Source: Marthasterias glacialis
Taxonomy: Eukaryota > Echinodermata > Asteroidea > Forcipulatida > Asteriidae
Assembly (NCBI GenBank): GCA_911728455.2
Contig: OU452231.1
Span: 9,268,963 to 9,332,962, forward strand
Direction of reading: 5' to 3'
DNA length: 64,000 bases
The notes under the pieces were generated by a model. The model was given only the letters and a program-made list of their open reading frames with translations, was not told where the DNA came from and searched no databases. Position numbers and translations under genes: made by a program. Within the stretch, counting starts at the first letter, position 1. Each line of letters begins with the position of its first letter. Below are positions 58,630 through 64,000 of the stretch, one piece after another.

Positions 58630-58811
58630 GCCTTTCGTCAAGGCCTTCGTGGCTTAGACAGCTATGTAGCCGCGAAGACCAAGTGTGCGCTGCAGTGGCT
58701 TCGCGGCTACACAGGTGCCTAAGCCACTGGCTTCGCGGCTACACAGTTGCCTAAGCCACTGGCTTCGCGACTACACAGATGCCCAAGCCACAAGGACCTT
58801 GTCGAAAGGCC
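58630..58811. repeat. Hairpin element with an internal 32-bp tandem array
   Basis: Outer arms CCTTTCGTCAAGGCCTTCGT and ACCTTGTCGAAAGG. Between them three 32-bp units starting GGCTTCGCGGCTACACAG at 58697, 58729 and 58761. A half-element with the same GTGGCTTCGCGGCTACACAG motif and AAGCCACGAAGG end is at 18588-18655. Confidence 0.8.
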
Positions 58812-58886
58812 ACACTGACACTTGCAGCATTTTCAAGCGAATGTAAGGTGTTATGGCGCCCTCTTTTGTTACTACTTGTGTCTCAG

Positions 58887-59148
58887 GCCGTTGTCGAAAC
58901 CACGGTTTAGACTATGGCTCCGGCTTTGGCACCGCCCGACGGCTTGAATAGTCCCCCGTGCCCAAAGTGTATGTTTTCAAAATTATTGACGGAGCCAAAG
59001 CCAGAGCCCATGCCGAAGCCGTGTTTTCGAAAAGGGCCTTACATTTTAAAAAGGTAAGGGGCTTTTCCGTTCGGGGCTTTTCTGGCAGGAGGACGAAGCC
59101 TATCCGTAGCCGAAGCCAAAGCCGAAGCCATGGTTTGGAAAAGGGCTG
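58887..59148. mobile_element. GGCTTCGGC inverted-repeat element
   Basis: Ends GCCGTTGTCGAAACCACGG and CCATGGTTTGGAAAAGGGC. Internal arms alternate GGCTCCGGCTTTGGC and GCCAAAGCCAGAGCC. A diverged relative is at 24203-24381 (CTAAACCATGGGTCAGGCTA). Confidence 0.6.
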
Positions 59149-59151
59149 TGT

Positions 59152-59155
<4 letters not shown>

Positions 59156-59189
<34 letters not shown>
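59156..59189. repeat. Poly-T run of 34
   Basis: It follows directly on the 58887-59148 element, so it may be a tail of that insertion if read on the minus strand, or a separate homopolymer. Confidence 0.95.
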
Positions 59190-59195
<6 letters not shown>

Positions 59196-60113
59196 GATTG
59201 TTTTTATATATAGGCCTTACAACACAAAAAGTAGCTGCCTAATTAAATGTTTTCAACGTAAAATCTTTAATTTAATTAGTCCACTAATTACCTTCACCCG
59301 TTATTATCCCCTGTCCAACTAATAATAAACAAATACATAAAGTTAACGATACTATCGTAGTGCACTAATCAAACAAACAAAATATCATCTCCCAAATGGA
59401 ACAAAAAAACCTAATAATCGCACTAAAAGGTGTCCTCCATGGTTAGTGTTTATCAGCAAACTTTCTATCCTTAGCTGGACTAAGCATTAGTAGATGAATT
59501 AAATTGTGGTGCCTATGTATGATGGTTTTGGATATAGGTTAAATATTTAGAAAGACAATTTAGAGAATTTTAAGATTACATTCAGAATCTTCTAGTGACA
59601 AAATTTTACCTAAAGTTTGGCAGTCGTAGGCGTATTGACTAAAATGGAGATGATGTATTTGATTGGTTTATATGCAAACTTCTTAAATTGTTTAATTAGT
59701 AATTCAATCGGGGCACTAATGCATGATGGTTTTGGAAAATTGTCAAACATGAAATCAAGCAATTTTGGTTTTATTATAACATTTCACTGAATTATTTTAG
59801 TATAAAAATACCCTACCAAGCGATTGACACTGGTGACGTTCGTTGACGAATAATTGAAGATTGATGACGTTATATGCCAGCTGGCTTGCTGATGATAGTG
59901 TCTGTGTAGCTAGCTTGTGCCTGCTGAATGTACACAGCAGTAGGATCACACAGAGAGAGATAGTTAGTACATAGATGAGCAGAATGCTGCATGCTGTTGT
60001 TGTGTGCATGCCGCGGACTTTACCAAAACAAACATAGAGCAAGGACACACAACCTCCACCTACAATAGAAGGAATTAAAATGGTGGAATTTTGGGGACGA
60101 ATAGCATACAACC

Positions 60114-60465
60114 ATGTATAAACAAGTTGGAAGTGCTTGCAGAAAGTCGTCAGTTGTTCTACTGATTGTAGGTGTTCTGCTTCTATCTAAACCTGCCGTT
60201 GCCGATATTCACCGTGCGAAAACTCACACGGGAAAAGTTTCTCCGTACCCGTCCAGTCAGCTGAGGTCCAACCGTGAAAAGTCTGACACGGACGGCATCG
60301 ATGTTGGCGACGACTCGAGCGAGTTGGGAGATAGTTCGAATTCGATAGCAGATGAAGAATACGAGGCATGGGTTTTCGCCTTGTTAGCGACAACACTGGT
60401 TGGGATGACGGGGATTTTTCCGCTGTTATTGCCCATAGATGTTGGACCAGCCACTAACAGCAAAG
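60114..60465 (+). CDS. SLC39A13: Zinc transporter ZIP13-like, first coding exon (partial gene)
   Basis: The ATG at 60114 is preceded by an in-frame TAG (60102-60104), so the start is well supported. The exon encodes 117 codons plus 1 nt and ends at a GTGATT donor (CAAAG/GTGATT). Residues 1-31 form a signal peptide (hydrophobic core VVLLIVGVLLL). Residues 35-80 are a hydrophilic acidic luminal segment. Residues 85-107 (AWVFALLATTLVGMTGIFPL) match the first membrane helix of the LIV-1 ZIP transporters, and the exon breaks in phase 1 soon after, where human ZIP13 has SEAG. ZIP13 releases zinc from Golgi or vesicles to the cytosol. No second exon (the HxxP and metal-site helices) is recognisable before 64000. 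Another LIV-1 paralogue is possible, because the diagnostic helices are missing from the window. Confidence 0.78.
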
Positions 60466-62545
60466 GTGATTATTCCGCAATTTTTTTTTAAAACTTTGTA
60501 CAGGTTATTTTCCTGCTGTAAATGTTATTGTTATGTTAGGGACTATTTCAATATAGTCTAGACTTGGACTAAGTAAGTTTGAGACTTTAATAGCTAGGAT
60601 ATTATTGTATCATGGAGTTTTTTTGTACGGTACATGTTTTGTGTTGTACTATGATTATTAAATGCTTCTTATAGTCTGTATTTTAACATATATTATAATT
60701 GTTAATTTGATTTGCTAATATTTCATAATTATAATCAATAAATAAATCAATTAAAAAAACCTATACTGCAGTGTTCTCCCTAACACAACAGTGGTCCGCT
60801 GGCCAAATGCCAGTTAAAACAACTGAGGGCCAGTCAACATTCTCTCCAAGTGGTCCAGCTGGCTAGTTCAGTGTTGAAAAGCATTCCCTGTTTCATTTGA
60901 AATAGGTATGAACTACGGTAGCGTAAAAAGCTGACAGACTAGTCAAATGACAAGCTAGCTGGTCCTGGTGGCCTCTCACTAAAAAAGTTATGGCAGGATT
61001 CTCCCCATGCACAAGCTAGCGTATCAGGCCAATACGCGCGAATTACGGGCCGATACGCAGAAATTATGGCCGATACGCAAAAAAAAAAGAAGCTTTTTTT
61101 ATTTTATTATTTTTTATTATAGATTTTTATCAAATTCATAAAAAATCCTACCATAAAACCATTTTAAATGCTCCAGATTGCACAGTAAAGCTTTTCAAAA
61201 CAAACATAAACATTAAAAAAAAATATTCCAAGGACCTGCTACCAATTCAGTGTGCTTCAGCCACACTTTCAAATTTGGGCCCAGAATATCCCACAGTTTT
61301 GAAAAATCCTGGGGAGAACCCTGTAGTTCTACATTAGAAGTACCCAGTAGTAGTGGTACTTAGTAATTACTATTAGCACAGTGTAGTTCAAAACACTGCA
61401 AATACGTACATTATCATATATATTTTATATACAAAAAAATGTCCAAAGTCTAACAATAACATTACTTTCAATCATGATCTGTTATTAGGAAATGGGCCTA
61501 TCATGACCACATAGAACTATTAGCTTGTTACTCACTAATGTCAAACTGAGGTTGCTCGGAAAAATATGTAGCCACACCAGGAGCTGGGTGGCATTGCAGA
61601 TCATACTTCCCACCAAAACAAAAATCGACTGGAACTCACTCCTGGTACCTGTCACAAACTTAACATCTATAGCCAGTTCCAGCAAGCTGTGTTAAACATG
61701 GAGGTAGAATCTAATTCTACCTCCAAGACAGGAAGTGAAGGAAAACCACGACTAATAAACAACGAATATAATAGCAAGCGCACCCAATTCCTGTCCGCTT
61801 TACTCCAACAGGAGTGTTGGACAGTATCCAAGACAACACAAGATCTAGTTTGTGTTGAAAGTGTGCAGACACCAGGCTCAGAATGTACCATGTATCCATG
61901 GGCATGTGATGAGCACGATGGATCACTTGCTGCCCAGCGCCCACCACCCCCACCCCTACACATCAAATAACTCCCAACATCATGCACAAGATCCACCCTT
62001 CGGATACTTCGTAGAAGTACCCACCCTGTTTGTGTTCCCTCAATCTTGGACATTTTCCTGTTGAATTTTAAAAATTAAATTTCCATAATTTAAAAAAAAT
62101 GTTTCTTTTCCCTCAGCAAGTGCTAAACTGATCAATAGGCCCTACTCATTATTACCCAAGGAATGGGCAGAGTCGTCTGATTTTCTCCATGGTCTTATGT
62201 CTTGTATTTTAGCCTTGATTTGATTCCAGTCTTTCCTGGGTAAGAAATAACAAGTGCAAGGTTGACAATGTACAGGATTGGTAACTGCAGTGCAGGCCTT
62301 GATCTTAACCGAGGCCATTGGCCTCATGCCCTGTCTAGTTGGCCAGAATGCCCTTCAGAAAAATTGCACTGTCACTACAAACTTGGCCAGCATGCCCTTG
62401 TTTGATTTCTCTGATTTGGCCAGCAAAGGCCTGCCCCCATTTTTCCTAAGACTGAGGCCTGTAGTATTAAGAATTTTTGGGGTGATATGTTTTAAAGCAC
62501 GCTGATTATAAAGTTCATGAATAACCATGGCAACAGTACCAATGG

Positions 62546-62656
62546 GAGACTTTTGTGACGTTAGAGGGCGCCCCAGTAAGCGGTCCTTTTCTATTATGAG
62601 AACAATAGAAAAGGGCCGCTTACTGGGGCGCCTGCTCTTGTCTCAAAAGTCTCCCA
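62546..62656. mobile_element. 111-bp hairpin element
   Basis: Arms TGGGAGACTTTTGTGACGTT...GGGCGCCCCAGTAAGCGG and the complement CCGCTTACTGGGGCGCC...GTCTCAAAAGTCTCCCA, with axis near 62600. The right arm alone recurs at 63210-63260 as part of the tandem duplication. Confidence 0.88.
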
Positions 62657-63196
62657 TTCACCAGAGAAATATTTCTATCTAGAACAAAGTCAAGTCGAGA
62701 CATTGGGGACAAACAATGACATTTAAAGACCACAAAATCACTCATTGCTTATTTTGATTGCTGCAATCAAAGTTGGCCCATTGTGTTTTCCTTAACTCTT
62801 TCACTACGGAATTTTATATGCAGCTGTGACTGAATTGTTTCATGTATTTTAGTGTTTTGAGCCGCTGCGTGAAGTACATGTAATTTACCAAACTGCTGTG
62901 AGCAGCGCGCCTTAGTGGAAGAGTTAAAACGTGAAACAATCTGCTTCATGATGACATTTTCACAGGTTGGCTGTGTATGGTGTGCCAAATTGAAGATAAG
63001 GGAGTGAAAATGAATCTACAGTACCGAATACTTCCAAAAGACAATGATGTACAGTCACTATTTCCCTTTTTTTTAAAGACAGTTGTGACTACAGACAGTA
63101 CCTTCCTCCATGGTCTGTGCATGTGCATGGTGAAGTCTGAAACCATACATTCCAGTAGATGAACATGTATTGTTCTTCTACATATTTTACAGCTTA
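62602..63196. repeat. Tandem duplication, unit 1
   Basis: About 595 bp, starting CAATAGAAAAGGGCCGCTTA and ending near CTACATATTTTACAG. Unit 2 follows at once with only scattered differences (for example TGCGTGAAG versus TGCGCGAAG). Confidence 0.9.
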
Positions 63197-63205
63197 GAAA
63201 AGGGC

Positions 63206-63797
63206 AATAGAAAAGGGCCGCTTACTGGGGCGCCTGCTCACGTCTCAAAAGTCTCCCATTCACCAGAGAAATATTTCTATCTAGAACAAAGTCAAGTCAG
63301 AGACATTGCGGGACAAACAATGACATTTAAAGACCACAAAATCACTCATTGCTTATTTTGATTGCTGCAATCAAAATTGGCCCATTGTGTTTTCCTTAAC
63401 TCTTTCACTACGGAATTTTATATGCAGCTGTGACTGAATTGTTTTATGTATTTTAGTATTTTGAGCCGCTGCGCGAAGTACATGTAATTTACCAAACTGC
63501 TGTGAGCAGCGCGCCTTAGTGGAAGAGTTAAAACGTGAAACAATCTGCTTCATGATGACATTTTCACAGGTTGGCTGTGTATGGTGTGCCAAATTGAAGA
63601 TAAGGGAGTGAAAATGAATCTACAGTACAGAATACTTCCAAAAGACAATGATGTACAGTCACTATTTCCCTTTTTTTAAAGACAGTTGTGACTACAGACA
63701 GTACCTTCCTCCATGGTCTGTGCATGTGCATGGTGAAGTCTGAAACCATACATTCCAGTAGATGAACATGTATTGTACGTCTACTTATTTTACAGTG
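63206..63797. repeat. Tandem duplication, unit 2
   Basis: Offset 602-604 bp from unit 1 and nearly identical to it. It carries only the right arm of the hairpin that unit 1 completes. Confidence 0.9.
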
Positions 63798-64000
63798 GTC
63801 AATGAGTCATTGAAAATAATGTTATAAAAACTGTCTGGATTTTGGCAGATTTTTGTTTTTGTTAAGTGTACAGTTTGAGTGTACAGTTTTGAGTGTACAC
63901 AAGTCAGTGTACTTTCATACTTGCTCCGTGCGTTATGGCAAAGATACTAGAAACTCTAAGACAGGACACTCTATTCAGAAACATAAACTGCAAAATTGGT

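Larger units (their letters stand above)
57287..60113. other. Divergent intergenic region, XPO7 / ZIP gene
   Basis: This 2.8-kb stretch should hold the promoters of both flanking genes, which are transcribed away from each other. It includes a C-rich CA/CC tract (57598-57720), a 22-base poly-C run (58163-58184), GGCTTCGGC-type foldback elements (58255-58372, 58887-59148), a 32-bp tandem repeat hairpin (58630-58811) and a 34-base poly-T (59156-59189). I see no TATA box or exon. Confidence 0.5.
60466..64000. other. SLC39A13: Intron 1 of the ZIP gene (to window edge)
   Basis: No following exon was recognised. Contents: a repeat bounded by GTTCTCCC / GGGGAGAAC ends (about 60770-61325) with a short tandem GCCGATACGC repeat at 61026-61080, a hairpin element (62546-62656), and a tandem duplication of about 600 bp (62602-63797). 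Confidence 0.5.

Noticed and set aside
60770-61325. Possible hAT element bounded by CAGTGTTCTCCC / GGGGAGAACCCTG
   Set aside because: The ends resemble TIRs, but the flanking 8 bp (CTATACTG versus TAGTTCTA) do not match, so I left it as an unclassified repeat.
61667-62053. Overlapping open frames on both strands
   Set aside because: Neither shows a conserved domain; the minus frame has a Gly run from a C-rich stretch. Not supported as a gene.
62767-63592. Two near-identical minus open frames (MAHHTQPTC...)
   Set aside because: Their similarity reflects the tandem duplication of the DNA; there is no family signature and no splice or promoter context.

Overview
The window is eukaryotic, about 60% A+T, with intron-rich genes of vertebrate-like exon structure in a background dense with short hairpin transposons and tRNA-derived SINEs. 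The proteins are close to vertebrate orthologues and the repeats look like those of marine deuterostomes. I infer an echinoderm, perhaps a sea star; the species itself cannot be read from the sequence.

Three genes are present. (1) PUF60, a poly(U)-binding splicing factor, is complete on the minus strand: 12 coding exons from 18062 down to 2916, joining in frame to 601 codons plus stop. Its 3' UTR probably runs to about 715. (2) XPO7 (exportin-7/RanBP16), complete on the minus strand: 27 coding exons from 57286 down to 25007, joining in frame to 1096 codons plus stop. One of its introns (32277-32843) has every hallmark of a U12-type intron. (3) The first coding exon of a ZIP-family zinc transporter, best matched to SLC39A13/ZIP13, lies on the plus strand at 60114-60465; the rest of that gene is beyond the right edge. 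XPO7 and the ZIP gene are divergent across about 2.8 kb, and PUF60 lies downstream of XPO7 in the same orientation. The three act in different processes (splicing, nuclear transport, secretory-pathway zinc export) and I see no functional operon-like unit.

The rest is introns and intergenic DNA holding at least eight families of hairpin/TIR elements in several copies, single larger TIR elements of Harbinger-like and hAT-like type, a TTAA-flanked pair, tRNA-headed SINEs, minisatellites (13-bp, 32-bp, 49-bp and a degenerate GGAATGGAATAA array), and a roughly 600-bp tandem duplication at the right edge. The most unusual structures are two foldback 13-bp arrays in an XPO7 intron (35251-36069), a nested insertion with a recognisable empty site (29420-29676), and the right-edge duplication, whose boundary coincides with the axis of a hairpin. 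I found no sign of a new gene system.
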